DNA of 64,000 nt, taken from Straminergon stramineum. Taxonomy: Eukaryota > Streptophyta > Bryopsida > Hypnales > Calliergonaceae. The notes beneath the pieces are model-generated. The model saw nothing but the letters and a program-made list of their open reading frames with translations, ran no database searches and was not told where the DNA came from. The position numbers were made by a program, and so were the translations under genes. The stretch covers positions 15,071,001 to 15,135,000 of the forward strand of contig OY987266.1 in the NCBI GenBank assembly GCA_963920665.1, in the 5' to 3' direction. Below are positions 11,384 through 22,919 of this stretch, in pieces. Each line of letters starts with the position of its first letter. Position 1 is the stretch's first letter.

Positions 11384-12721
11384 TTAACTTGAGTGACATG
11401 ACCAATAACAAGGAGTTTCACATATGTAAACTCCATCACATCTCGAACACATATGACGACAGTTACGATGACACACTCTACAAAGTCTCCTTGCCCTCCC
11501 CATAGGCAATGTTCCACGAGTGCATTGTGTACTTGGTGAAAAAGTAGAGTAGCAACTTGTTTTGCCTGCCCACTTACTTCCCAACTCTTTAGCCAACTGC
11601 ATATGAAATGCAAGATGTAACTTAGGATTGGTCAGGAATTTGAAACTTAGGTCAAAGTGTACAATCCAAGAATTAACCAAGCATGTATGAAGCAAGAAGT
11701 GAAACAAGCAATGCCACCACTTGTGGCTTCATGTCAATGTCGTGTAATTTCCTTGTAGTTGGCTTGCACTATCAAACCCTCGCATGTTGCTATGATATTG
11801 CAAGTGCATGGGCTTGGTTTCTACATGAATTTTTCTTCCTTTCACTTTCCTCCATACTATCAGTTTCTCATGCGATGGAGTTATTGGACTAGCATTAGTA
11901 GAAAACAAAAGAACGGGTCTTTTGTCTTTCCAAATATGACAACAAATTTTCCCAAAAGAATGCATGCACCAATCAATCCAACCTAGTTTTTTTCCAAGTT
12001 ATAGAACTATTCCACATATCTCTTGATACATACTTCTGATCCCCTCTTACAATGCCAATTGTCATGATTTCCCATTGTAATAATTCCAAGAAAAGGGGAA
12101 CAGAGGTAAAGAAATTATTCATAGTAACAATGTGCCCCCGCCCATGAAAATCCCTTGTGATGTCCTTCACCACCATTGCCCTTTGAAATCCAACACCCTT
12201 TCCACTTTTGCATTCCCTTGGTCCATTCATTGGAGACTCTCCAATCTCTCCTTCACGATGTACCTCGGCATCTTTCCCATAATACACTTGGAAGGTCCAA
12301 ATGTAATTCACCACTGCATCAGCAAGGGCCCATACTTTGAGACCAAAAGAAACCAATTTATTAGGCATATACTACATAATGGGACTATATTGTCCTTTAT
12401 ATTTCACTATGGACTCATCCACAGTGACTTGTTGATTCAATGCCAACATTTTCTCACACCGGTTACAGATGGCTTCCACTAGCCATCTAACTTGTTTAAT
12501 TTTGTCTCCCTTTCTCCACTCTCCATTCCTTTGGCAATGCGTATATTAGATATATGGAGACATCTTGATATGCTCTCAAAACGGTCTCGAGTAAGAAGTT
12601 GCAATATTACTGGACAAAAGAAAAGACGTTCTTCTTTTGCCCAGTAACATCTCATGTTTGGCACCCATTTCACCCCCATATACAATGTGATGGCTAGAAA
12701 AGCTTTGAATTTATGGTACTC
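11384..12721 (-). pseudogene. piggyBac-superfamily transposase, catalytic and C-terminal part (broken)
   Basis: Read right to left: EYHKFKAFLAITLYMGVKW and YWAKEE (near 12,720-12,630), then FESISRCLH, then VTVDESIVKYKG with the first catalytic Asp at 12,419-12,417, then YMPNKLVSFGLKVWALADA, then GRGHIVTMNNFFTSVPLF (about 12,140-12,100), then IWKDKRPVLLFSTN with a conserved Asp at 11,926-11,924, and finally a zinc-binding tail CRVCHRNC...CSRCDG...CETPC near 11,490-11,400. This order is that of the DDE_Tnp_1_7 (piggyBac/PGBD) domain and its cysteine-rich tail. Damage: a stop before YMPNK, frame changes near 12,450 and 11,970, a stop between 11,729 and 11,707, and the second catalytic Asp replaced by Asn (12,119-12,117). 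The N-terminal part lies at 17,374-18,084, across a nested insertion. Confidence 0.85.
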
Positions 12722-14410
12722 GTGAGTGTTTTAAACTCCACCCTTTGAATTAAAACGTGCACACGGGTTCTAACGGCTTGTTAAATCAATTTCTTTAGGG
12801 TGTTTCTAATCTAAGTTCAATTTGCACCTTCTAAGCAATGGACACTTTGTTTTTAAATATCCAAATTGAACTTAAATCATGTATTCCTAAACTAAATCAA
12901 ATAACTAATCAAAAAATGAATTAAAATTAAAATCAATCTAATCTAACTTGTAGAATGTAATTTGTCCTTTCCAGAATGATAAAGCAAGTTAAATTCTGAC
13001 TTTCCTAGTAAAAGAAATGAATGGATGAAATATTGATCCCTAAACTACATCACAGCCTTCATCCATGGATTAAAAAAGGTAAAACTAATTGAAATAAATC
13101 TAAATTTTAGGGTTAAGTTTTTATTTATGTTACTTACCTAATTCTAAGACTAAACCTAATTTGACCACTAATTAAAGAACTTCATCCAAATTAAGATCAA
13201 ACTTCATCCAACCTTTTCTCACTTAGAATCAAAGTATTTTTTTAAATGAAAATAGGTTCTGAAATCTTTAAAAGATCCCCTAATTGATTCCTAATTTAAA
13301 TGATTCCTTAGAGATTCTTTAGAAATTCTTTTTAATTATCTTCTAATCTATTGTAAACTAAACTTTCTATTCTAAAATTAGTATTTTTAGGGTTTTATGT
13401 TTTTTAAATGGAAACTCAGAAAATTACCTTTCCAACAAGGTAAGACACTAAGAAAAACTAAATTTCTAAAAAAATTATCAATGAATGAAATTTATTTTAA
13501 AAGCCTAACGAGTTAAATTTCATTCATTAATTGCTTCTCAGTCAATTATAATTTTTAATTTTTAAATGTTAATTTCTTCTTCTAATTTTCCTAAAGTTTT
13601 CAATGGTTTATTCTATCAAGTGAAATTTTAATCAAATTGAAATTAAAAAAATGAAATATAAAGAATTTTAACGTACCTTTCCCATGAAGTGGTCGATTGT
13701 ACCGTCCTCGAGGATCACGAGATGAATGGTTTCGTAGTAATTGCTCCATCCTCCATTTTGCTAATCCATCACGCCATTTGAAATTAATACTCATTCTAGG
13801 TTGTATTTCAATTTCAATTTTTCTTTTCCTACTAATGGTTATGGGATTTTAGTAATTTTGGTTGTAGTTAAAACAATTCCTAATTAATTAGAAATTGTTT
13901 TAATACCTCAAAACCTTTTAAATCCGCTAAATCAAATCAAATCTAATAAATCCTAATTATTTGGTAATTTCCTATTCATCCAAAAGATATTAGTTGGTGT
14001 TTTGTCTTTATCTATTTGTCTTATTAAGCCTAATAAAACAAAACCTAACCAAAGCCTATCCTTCTAATCCCTAAAGAATCCTAATTAATGACTAACCAAC
14101 AATTTAATGAATAGTAATGAGAATAAAATAAAATTCAAGAGATTCTTACCTTATTAATTGTTTAGATTCCTTTTCTTCTTCTTCTTCCTTTCATCTTCAA
14201 CCTTTCCCTTCAACTCTTCAATTCTTTCATTTGTTTTGCATTTTATGTTACTCAAGAATTGTGTGAGAGTGGATGATTTGAAGGTACTTTGTTTAGATTT
14301 TAACTAAGTTGTAATGATCCTTGACATCTTTTAAGTTAATTGGAGTGTTTTTTCAAAGTGCTCAAAAATTCACCTTACAGCTCAATGTTTGCTTTGTCGA
14401 TTTCTGCTGC

Positions 14411-14505
14411 AGCCTTGGTTTGAGCTGAGTTCTTTGGTCGAGCTTGGCTCCTTCATCAGGCTGGCTTCCTGGTTGAGCTGGGCTCCTAGTTGAGTTGGTT
14501 CCCTG
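14411..14505 (+). repeat. Degenerate minisatellite of 17-20 bp units in L
   Basis: Units such as GAGCTGAGTTCTTTGGTC, GAGCTTGGCTCCTTCATCAG and GAGCTGGGCTCCTAGTT follow one another. It occupies the same relative place in L as the 30-bp array at 6831 and the roughly 22-bp array at 23,011, but with a different unit. Confidence 0.6.
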
Positions 14506-15242
14506 TGTTTTTCCTCCCTCGCTCATTGAGACACGTGGCGTGGCGCCGTTGGTCGACTCCCTCGCAACCCCTTCGTCAACTCCTGATGCGTCTGACAAGT
14601 GGCGCGGCGCGATTGGATACACCCCTCGCGATCATCCTGCTTTTGGGTTCCGTTGGATTGGAAGTCTCTACTTTCTCCCGATACTGATACTCTGCTGGTA
14701 CTACTGGCTGGTTGGGTTTTAAATTAATTGAGCTGGTTAGCCGGTTAGGACCCCTAGCTCTGGTGTTTCGTACTGGTTACTAGATCACAGCTCTTCTTAT
14801 CCTTACTTTGTGGAAACCCCACTAACTATGCGAATTTTCACTAATCTAATAAATTAATAGATGTTGACTAATCTAATTTTAAAGAATTTTTGAAATAATG
14901 TAAACTAAGTAAATTAAAGTGTCTTAAGCTAATTAAAAAATCTCTTTTCGGGATAATAAATCTAACTAAGGGGAAAACTAATCTAAAACTTTGAATTTTC
15001 TTCTAACTACTACTATGGTTTGATCAAAAGTTCAAACTAAGGGATGTTTTTCTCTAATGTTTCTCACTAAATCAAGTATTCCTAATTACTACACCTGCAA
15101 AGCATTTTTCCAAGCATGCAAATAAAGAAATTTCTCTAATACTTGAAACCAAATTGTCAATTTCAAATATCCCAGAGCTAAAGCTTCGCCGTGAAGGGGC
15201 GACCCTAGGCATACACGGTATTGATGGTCAAATTGTAGTATT

Positions 15243-15400
15243 TCGAAGGTTTTAATCTTTAAAGGAGGTACACATGACAGTGTTTAACCGAACATTAAAG
15301 AATAATTCCTCAAAATTTCAAAGTATCCAAATTTAATCACTAAAGGAGGTACGCATGACAGCGTTTAAACCGGACTTTAGCAATTGAAATCCCAATTTCC
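15243..15400 (+). repeat. Two-unit repeat, period 81 bp, in L
   Basis: The block TTTAAAGGAGGTACACATGA followed by CAGTGTTTAACCG occurs at about 15,258-15,291 and again at about 15,340-15,373, with G for A and an extra A in the second unit. Confidence 0.65.
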
Positions 15401-17373
15401 ATTGTACAATAAATTTTGGGCAAGGATTGGTTTAATAAACTTTTGGCAAAGTCAAGCTTCACCGCCTTAAGTATATTAACACCAAATTCTGTTGTAATGA
15501 GCACAATTTATTAGTATTCAAGCAATCTTAAACGAAATTAGAGTTTGGAGGTCTATCCCTTCCAAAACTTTCACAAATCAAAGAAAATGGAGGCTTGGCC
15601 TCAAGAAATCAAAGAAATCAAATAGAAATCACTTTGAAAGGACCCTTTCGTCCTTCAAAGCGCGAAAATGAAGAATTAGAATGAAAATCAAGTCGGATCT
15701 CGACTTGGATTAGTGCTCCGACCACGCCGGTAGCACAAAAGCAAAGGTTAGATATAAGAATGAGGGTACCGACAACCTTGAGGGAAGGGCCTTTTATACT
15801 TGTCCCAAGCCTCTCCCCGATAAGTTGTCGGTGGAAAAACATTTACTTTTGAACTTGAGATATTTCCTAAACTACCCTAACGTACTTCCAAAATAATCTT
15901 TGTTTAATGGAAGAATTCTCTAGAAACCTCTTCATTTACATAATAAATCTTGGCTAAATCAAATCCAAGATCTTTTCCTAAAGATATTTTGAAAATAACT
16001 CTAATTAACCTAAATATTTTGCTAATTAACCCAAAGTATTTCTAAATTGTTTTTTATTAAACAAAAGATGGATTGTTATGCAAGAAAAGAGATCTTACCC
16101 AAATCCAATCTTCAATTTTCCAAAAGATATTTGCGAAATTAATTTTGAATTACCACTAATTACTCTAAAAAAGTCAAACCTATTGCTGGACCCTTCCTAT
16201 CTTCTAGGAAACAACTCCAAATTGAAAAACGATTGCACCATTATGTTTAGAAGACCCAAATTAGCCTGTGGGACCCCCTACCTACTTCTTCCCAACCATT
16301 TGTAAGTGTAAAATCAACTTACGGTAACTCCAAAAAAAGGTGAAAACTCTAACTTTTGGAATTTGTTTCTTTTGAGGAAACGGTTTGGCTAGGGTTACTT
16401 AGAAGGTTTGTGGGAGTAAGAAAAGACCCCTCATTCACGTCACTTAGACACCACTATCTCCTCGTACGCCGGTCAACCCACCGTAAAGTCATAAATTCTT
16501 CAAAAGTCCAATGTCGTTGCCAATTCTGGTACTTAGGAATGTCAAAATGTCTTCAAAATTTGTGGAACATTTTATTAGCACACAAAACACTATCTTAATT
16601 TTTAGTGGGATTTTACCGCAACATGGGTAATTCCTAGGAATTTACGACCATGTTCAAAGGTAGTTGACTTCCTATGGAGTCATTGTAATTATTTCGAAAA
16701 AATTCCGAAACTTTCTGGGTAGCTTCTAGGAAACTCCCAAAATCAAAGTGCAACATTACATTTCACTTTGCACTATTTATAGGGAAGCTAAAATTAGCAA
16801 TTCCCTTTTAATTTCCGCCCGAGGGGGAAATTATTCTTGTATCAGGGAATCTTGGAACAACCAGGTCTAATGTTGACTCCTGGCATGCTTTTAGAGTAAA
16901 AAGCACCTTTCTTCATAATCCGGTCGCTCTCCCATCACTTTATTTGCAGATTGGATCATTCTTCTATAAGTTACCTACAAATAAGAATTTACCAATCCAA
17001 ATTCTTTACGAATTGGATGGTGACCTATATTAGACTCTCTAGACCTAAAATGGGCTTAGCCAACTTGTCACATGCAATTGTAAGACTTAGTTTAATATGG
17101 ACAACTACTAGGACTAGCTAACACTCAAACCCTTAATTCTCTCGGAAATACTTAATCGACCTCATAGACTCTCAACTAGACATTAGAAGTATGAAATTTG
17201 AGTATTTTATATACTCTACACTTCTAGGATGACCCCTCACTGTATTGGTAGGGACTTCTACCAAATACCACTCAAACATTCTTTTTATGCACTTTTGCAT
17301 ATAATTACGCTAAAATACTAATAAAAAAAACCAAAAAAACCCTGAGTTCCAAGTGCCAACTTGAGGGCTCACA

Positions 17374-18084
17374 GTACTCAAGAGGTGTTCACTCTAAACC
17401 CCCATTGGTTCTTCCAATTCTTTTATCTACAACAACTAATGCATAACGATTTGTCTCCTTGATAATTTTCACCATCATTGTTAGCCTCCAAAACTTCTCA
17501 AAAATTCCTAGGCATAAAGGCAATCTACCATAAAGAAAGGTGCATCTAGGAGACAGCCCAGTGAATGGAAAAGGTTCTGAACTGTATGTGCAATTACTTG
17601 CTTCCCATGTCTCTGGTGCAAATTGCTCCAACATTAGGTCATTAGCTTTGATGGCTTTTTTAGTTTGAGGGTGAAGACTATTACATGTAGTGATAATGGC
17701 CCTGGCTTTTTTTCTCAAAGAGAAAAGGAATGGGAAAGCATTGGATGAGTTCTCCAATGAACAAGTGTTGGGATGTCTTTCAGTTGGGTTTGCATTAGGG
17801 TTCAGAGTGGATAGGGGCCAACAACGAGGCCTTCGTTGTTGCACTTCTTGCTCTGTGTTGTTACCTCCGCTACTTCCATGAGGGTCCTTTATGAAGCTTT
17901 GACGCTGAATTTCCTTCCTTGGCACCCACAGCACTTTCACATGAAGACTTCCACTTCCCTCACTAGAGCTATCACTCTCAGCACCGCTGTCGGAAAGCAT
18001 GTCTCTATAGCCATCATTGTCCTCATCCCCCAAGGAGGAGGTAGTTTGGTGATGTGTTGGAGATAGATCTCGATCTCAAAGGAA
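17374..18084 (-). pseudogene. piggyBac-superfamily transposase, N-terminal part
   Basis: The open frame from about 18,084 begins with an acidic serine-rich stretch (GDEDNDGYRDMLSDSGAESD, then SSSEGSGS), as is usual at piggyBac N-termini. It ends with PFPFTGLSP, LCLGIFEKFW and IIKETNRYALVV; the F..F.G and TNRYA motifs mark the entry to the piggyBac catalytic domain. A TGA stop after NGGLE (17,389) stands where the family usually has Trp, and the same frame continues TPLEY to the GTACTC hexamer. The frame resumes as EYHKFKAFL at 12,721 beyond the L insertion. No convincing initiation codon is seen, and an in-frame stop lies just above 18,084, so the true start may be missing. Confidence 0.75.
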
Positions 18085-20497
18085 ACAATCAATGTGGGCA
18101 TGCAACATCTCTAACAAGCCATGGGTGCCCATGTTGCTAGATAAGTTTTCCACATCACTTGATTCTTTGCCTCTACTCCCTCATTCTCGATTCAAGAAAT
18201 GAGCTGCTCTTGAATAACATCACTAACCTCTCCATTGGCGAAGCATAGAACTGCTCATTTTTCATAGGAAAGAGGGTTTGTATATTCTTGAACTAAATGG
18301 ACAAGTGACCATTCTTCTATATCTTGTACGTTGTCATTGCCCTCTTTATGATCTAATAGTTGTCTCTAAATTCATACTTTGGGATGTGGAGTAGGGATGA
18401 TAGGATTTGGGCAAGTACTCGAACTAGGAGATGTGATCGTAGGAGAAGAGGCGATTACAGGGGGTTGTGCACTGCAGAGGGTTGTGGGAAAGTCATTGAG
18501 CTCAACTTGCGCTTTACTGCTTCGTTGCTTGAGCCTCATGGACCACCTCAATGTCGCAATCGGGGTTGCGAATGCCATTGCTAATGATGTTGAGGGGGCA
18601 AGTGGGCGGAATCTACAATTTGGCCCTGATGGTGGTCGCATTGCAAGTGGGTTCAGTTGCGTCACACAAAAAAGGTAAGATCAGCCCTACCTTCCCTTGT
18701 CACCGTTGTCTTTCATGTTTGTCGCATGAATACAGAGCTTGCACCTATGTTTGGTTTTCAATGGAAACTCTCTTAGCAATTTGTAGATTTGTTTGGAAGT
18801 GGTTAGTACATTATGATGAATGAAGCCTTAAGGTACTGCTCTTGCATTAGTTATGGACTTTAGTATGTTTGGCGCTTCCTCTTAGTAGTCGTTACAATTG
18901 ATGTCGTAACGTTGTTTATGACTCTCTAAAGGTGATAGCTTTCGAAAATTGGTTGCTACAACTACAGAGAGTAGAGTATGGGTTAGTCTACAAGGAAAAC
19001 AACAATTCCTTACCAATCACAACTAAGACAACAAGTAACAATTATACCAATTGGAGGTCTAAAGCTAAAACAATAGAATTCATCAATTTCAATTTGGAAT
19101 TATAGGATCTAGATGATTGGACAAGGAATGCAATAAACAACATCATTCTACATGACTCATGGTAAGCCTTCCTATGCAAGCAATCATGGATGTATGCAAA
19201 ACTCAAGGCTAGAAAGTGTTTTGGTCACTAATGTGACCATCTAGTTATTTTCTTTAGGGTTTCATGTTTGTGATGCACTTGATTGAAAAAGGGAGAATAC
19301 ATGAAGCTTTAGATGAGGTCCTCGACTTCTTGGAAGATGACAAAAAAATTTCAAGCTTGTTGGTTCTAGTGATGTGTCGCTAGCTTAAGTAATGAAAGGT
19401 GAAATGCACTTTTCAATTTCTGATATTTTTAATTGACTCCAATGATGTGTTGCATTACAATGCTTTAAATGAAGGGCTCGATCACTTCTGAAGGAAAGAG
19501 CATGCCTAGTGTCTTCAAGATTTTTGTAAAGTAAAGGTGACTCGGCAATTACAAGTAGGAATTTCTATGACAGGTATTAGATGTCCATGTTCAACTTCCA
19601 AATTTCTACCTACTTAGAGGGAAACATATCTAAGTGAACTCATTACAAAAAATTTGGCCCTTGGAAGAGGCCACAACTTTGCTGCCGCAGTGGTACAATT
19701 TGGGGAAAAAATCATTTTTCAAAAAAAATAATTAATTAAAAAGTTAATTATTTTTCCCAAAATGATGAGGAACTAGTGCGACCACATCGAATATGGCGAT
19801 TTAAAAAAAAAATTCAGTGTTTTTTTTGTTGTTGTTTTCAAAAAATATTATTTATATAAGCACCACGCTGCGCTACAAAATGGACTTTTTCAGAGTCCAA
19901 ATTTTTTCTAATGCACTATGGCCAAATGTAGAGAGCAGTTTACTTCAAGTACTGACGGAAGTGGAGGTGCAAGAAGTTGAGGAATTTGGTGTAGGTCCTC
20001 GTCCATAACATGGATCAATGAGAGGTGTAGGGACTTCAGATTTGAAAGGATGAGACAAGAGCATTCGTTCAAGGAGTTTCCCACTTGTATTTTCTAAACT
20101 AATGTTGCCAATGCTACACAACATTGGAAACTGCGTCCTATTTGATAGAAAATTGACAAAAGACCATCAATTGCTTTATCAATGGAAACCTGTAGATTCG
20201 GCCAATAATTTGACAAAATTTTGTCAACTGTTTTGTCACTTTGTTAGAATTTTTGTCAATTTCTATTCCATAATACCCTCTTTTGTTAGTTTTCCCATTG
20301 CCATGCTGGCATGATGGACTAATCAATGGTTACAAGTGTCCCCATTTTTTGTAAAATAATATCAAAGTAGAAATTGCTTCTAGTTGTAAACCTTCATGTA
20401 TTGGTCAAGAATGCATATATCGCTTAATCAATTATCATTGCTTCACAACATTTCATGAACCATTTATGTTTTATGGAATTTGAGAAGAGAAGAGAAA
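18085..20497. other. No assignable gene; possible 5' part of the piggyBac relic
   Basis: GC rises around 18,380-18,660, where overlapping 90-100-residue frames exist on both strands. I recognise none of them, and the overlap suggests composition rather than coding. A short AT hairpin (AATAATTAATTAAAAAGTTAATTATT region) lies at about 19,725-19,756. No GGGTTAA end for the transposase element was found. Confidence 0.4.
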
Positions 20498-21079
20498 CTC
20501 TCTATATACACATGGGGTGGTAGGAGGTAGAACAACCCATGTGGGATATGTCATTTAGAAGTTGCAAGAGCTCAACCGCTCGTAGTTAAGTTTGAAGTAG
20601 GAATTGTATTAAAACTAGAATTTCAAACCTCATTTAGGGATAGTAGAATAACTTTCCAAAAATAACTTTGAACTAAAAAAAGTTGGTAAATAAATTGAAG
20701 TTTCATATCCAAAAATCCTTTTGATATTTTGATCCTCCAATCAAAAGTTATAGACAAATTTCAGAGAGGATGTTTGAAAAGGTCAAAAAAACATTTATTT
20801 CCATGGCCTTTCTGAAATTTGTCTATAACTTTTGATTAGAGGATCAAAATATCAAACGGATTTTTGGATATGAAACTTCAATTTATTTACCAACTTTTTT
20901 TAGTTCAAAGTTATTTTTGGAAAGTTATTCTACTATGCCTAAATGAGGTTTGAAATTCTAGTTTTAATACAATTCCTACTTCAAACTTAACTACGAGCAA
21001 TTGAGCTCTTGCAACTTCTAAATGACATATCCCACATGGGTCGTTCTACCTCCTACCACTCCATCTATATACAAAGAGC
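20498..21079. repeat. Foldback element F, copy 2 (580-bp near-complete palindrome)
   Basis: The two arms (about 20,498-20,775 and 20,806-21,079) are complementary nearly end to end. Outer blocks are TATATACACATGG/CCATCTATATA and GGTAGGAGGTAGAAC/GTTCTACCTCCTACC. Middle blocks are CATGTGGGATATGTCATTTA and its complement. Inner blocks are CCTCCAATCAAAAGTTATAG and CTATAACTTTTGATTAGAGG. The loop is about 30 bp. There is no coding sequence. Transcription through it would give a hairpin of roughly 270 bp, a natural Dicer substrate. Confidence 0.85.
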
Positions 21080-22919
21080 TTGACTTCTACACATAAATCA
21101 AACTAAGATATCTATGGCAATTGATGAAAAGGTAAATGTATAAAAACCCTCATGTAATTTGTGGGTTTTCGGCAAATAGGGAGAAGAGAACCAAACATCA
21201 ACTACAAATTTGACAGAATTTGACAAAAAATTGACAAGTTCTCACAAATTGACAAGATGAGGTAACAATAATATGATTATTGTTATTTCGGAAAATTCTC
21301 TATCAAAAGCTTTTCATCTTGGACTACATTTCCTTGTAGTGTGTGAAGGCTGAGGCAAAGGACTTTGTTAGCAAGCCTTGTTGTGACGTCTACTTATGGG
21401 GCGAGTCTATTAGACTTGTGGCAATTTTACGTTCCAATTCTCGGAGCTTGCCCTCCTACCATGATGTAATTTGTTAGAGGAGTATGTTGTGCACATATGT
21501 ACTGAGATGTGCAATGATACAGAGATATGTGATTTGATGGCTAAAATTGGTAAAGTGCAAGCTTTCCATTATCTACTATACTATAGACATGAATTGTAGT
21601 AGACAATTTCAAGTCATGAGGTATGGGTCTAAAGTTGGCTAACTTGAATAGCATTGCTTTCTAATGCTCTAGTTTGTTCTAAGGCTAGAAGGACTATTGT
21701 GGAAGTGGAAGGGGTCACTAGAGAAGATGGATGCATAATAGTTGAGTTCACGGGGCAGTCCTCTACATCAACATATATTGGGTAGAAAAGTTGTGGCTCT
21801 TAAGGTCTTTTAATTTTTGGCAAAGGGTATACAACTTCTCTTATAATTTTATAGAAATCTGCTAAAAATCCCTTCGGATCACCCTCACATCTCCTCTGCT
21901 TCCAACAGAGAATTTTTGCACACCAAGAGTAGAAGAGACATCTTAGCCTCTTTGGAAATTTGTCAAGCTTGTCATGTTTGTTCCTTGGAAGTCTAGGAAG
22001 ATTCACTATATAACTCTCTGTCAAGAGGCCACAAATGTAGTCAATTTGATGTGGTGCAACCCCATGCTTGTACTTGAGATGATTGACAATGTATTGTGCT
22101 TCAGAAATGCACCATGTTGGTACATGTACGGAGGAGGGGGAAGTTTGAGGTGTGCTCTCTTGAGGCATCCCATTGCGCTACAAGGATGTATAGAGGACAA
22201 ATAAAATTCACTATAACGAGAAAAGTTTCTTCATGCTTCTTTGTCATACTTAGAAGGGGGTATAATTAGGAAATCTTGCGTAGTAATGGAGATGTTGTGG
22301 CCCATGCTTTGCTTCCTATTGCTAGTGGAAAAATGCAAATTCTATAGATTTAGTCGGCGGAAGTCAGAACTATCCTAGTTGTTCCATACACAAAGACCTG
22401 TTCCAATGTAACAAACTATACAATGGCAGATGGATCCCATCACTATTTTTGCCAAATTTCCCAACAAATTGAATCAAAATGGGAGTGATGCCCATACACA
22501 AAAATTTAGTGCCATGGCACGATTGTCCCATAACTGCGTTGTAGAAGCCGTGTGCCTCATTGGGGGAATCTTCTCTTCCAATAATAAATGCCAACCTTCA
22601 AGGAGTTGTTTTCCATTTCTCCACCAATTATAGAGCCCCAAACAAAGTACAGAAAAAAATTGGATGAATGTTGTCATTTCTATCGTCACCACTGTGTTCG
22701 GAAATCATCCAATGGACTACTTTGGTCCGCGGCGTCATTTTGGGGCTAGACACTCACTCTTTGGTCACTCACAACTTTGACTCCATTTTTGGAGTTTTTT
22801 TAAGGAAACTACACTTTGTTGATAGATTTTTGTCCCTTACCCTCTTTGGCTCCAAATCTAAAATTTCAATAAAAATTCTAAGTTCTCTCAAGCAATAGGC
22901 ATAGGTAGGAAATCTAAAT
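21080..22919 (-). other. Unrecognised minus-strand open frames, possibly decayed coding sequence
   Basis: Two minus-strand frames stand out by mixed amino-acid composition: 22,168-21,800 (122 residues, with VPTWCISEAQYIVNHLKYKH and CLFYSWCAKILCWKQRRCEG) and the overlapping frames 22,692-22,474 and 22,594-22,370 (GLYNWWRNGKQLLEGWHLL and EAHGFYNAVMGQSCHGTKFL), which differ by one frame, as if by a frameshift. I do not recognise a family. Being on the same strand as the transposase relic they could belong to another dead transposon; chance is also possible. Confidence 0.2.

Larger units (their letters stand above)
12722..17373 (+). mobile_element. L-family element, most complete copy, inside the transposase relic
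   Basis: The insert starts GTGAGTG and ends GGGCTCACA, so its ends are short inverted repeats (GTGAG/CTCAC) of the TG...CA kind used by LTR retroelements. The host hexamer GTACTC stands on both sides (12,716-12,721 and 17,374-17,379). Removing the insert and one hexamer rejoins the transposase reading frame. The 4,652 bp contain no transposase, reverse transcriptase or gag that I recognise. Internal landmarks are hairpins at 13,021-13,069 and 13,479-13,531, a pyrimidine-rich run at 14,160-14,230, a minisatellite at 14,411-14,505, an 81-bp duplication at 15,261-15,385, and a CCGCCCGAGGGGGAAA block near 16,816. It may be a very long solo LTR or a non-autonomous retroelement. Confidence 0.7.
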
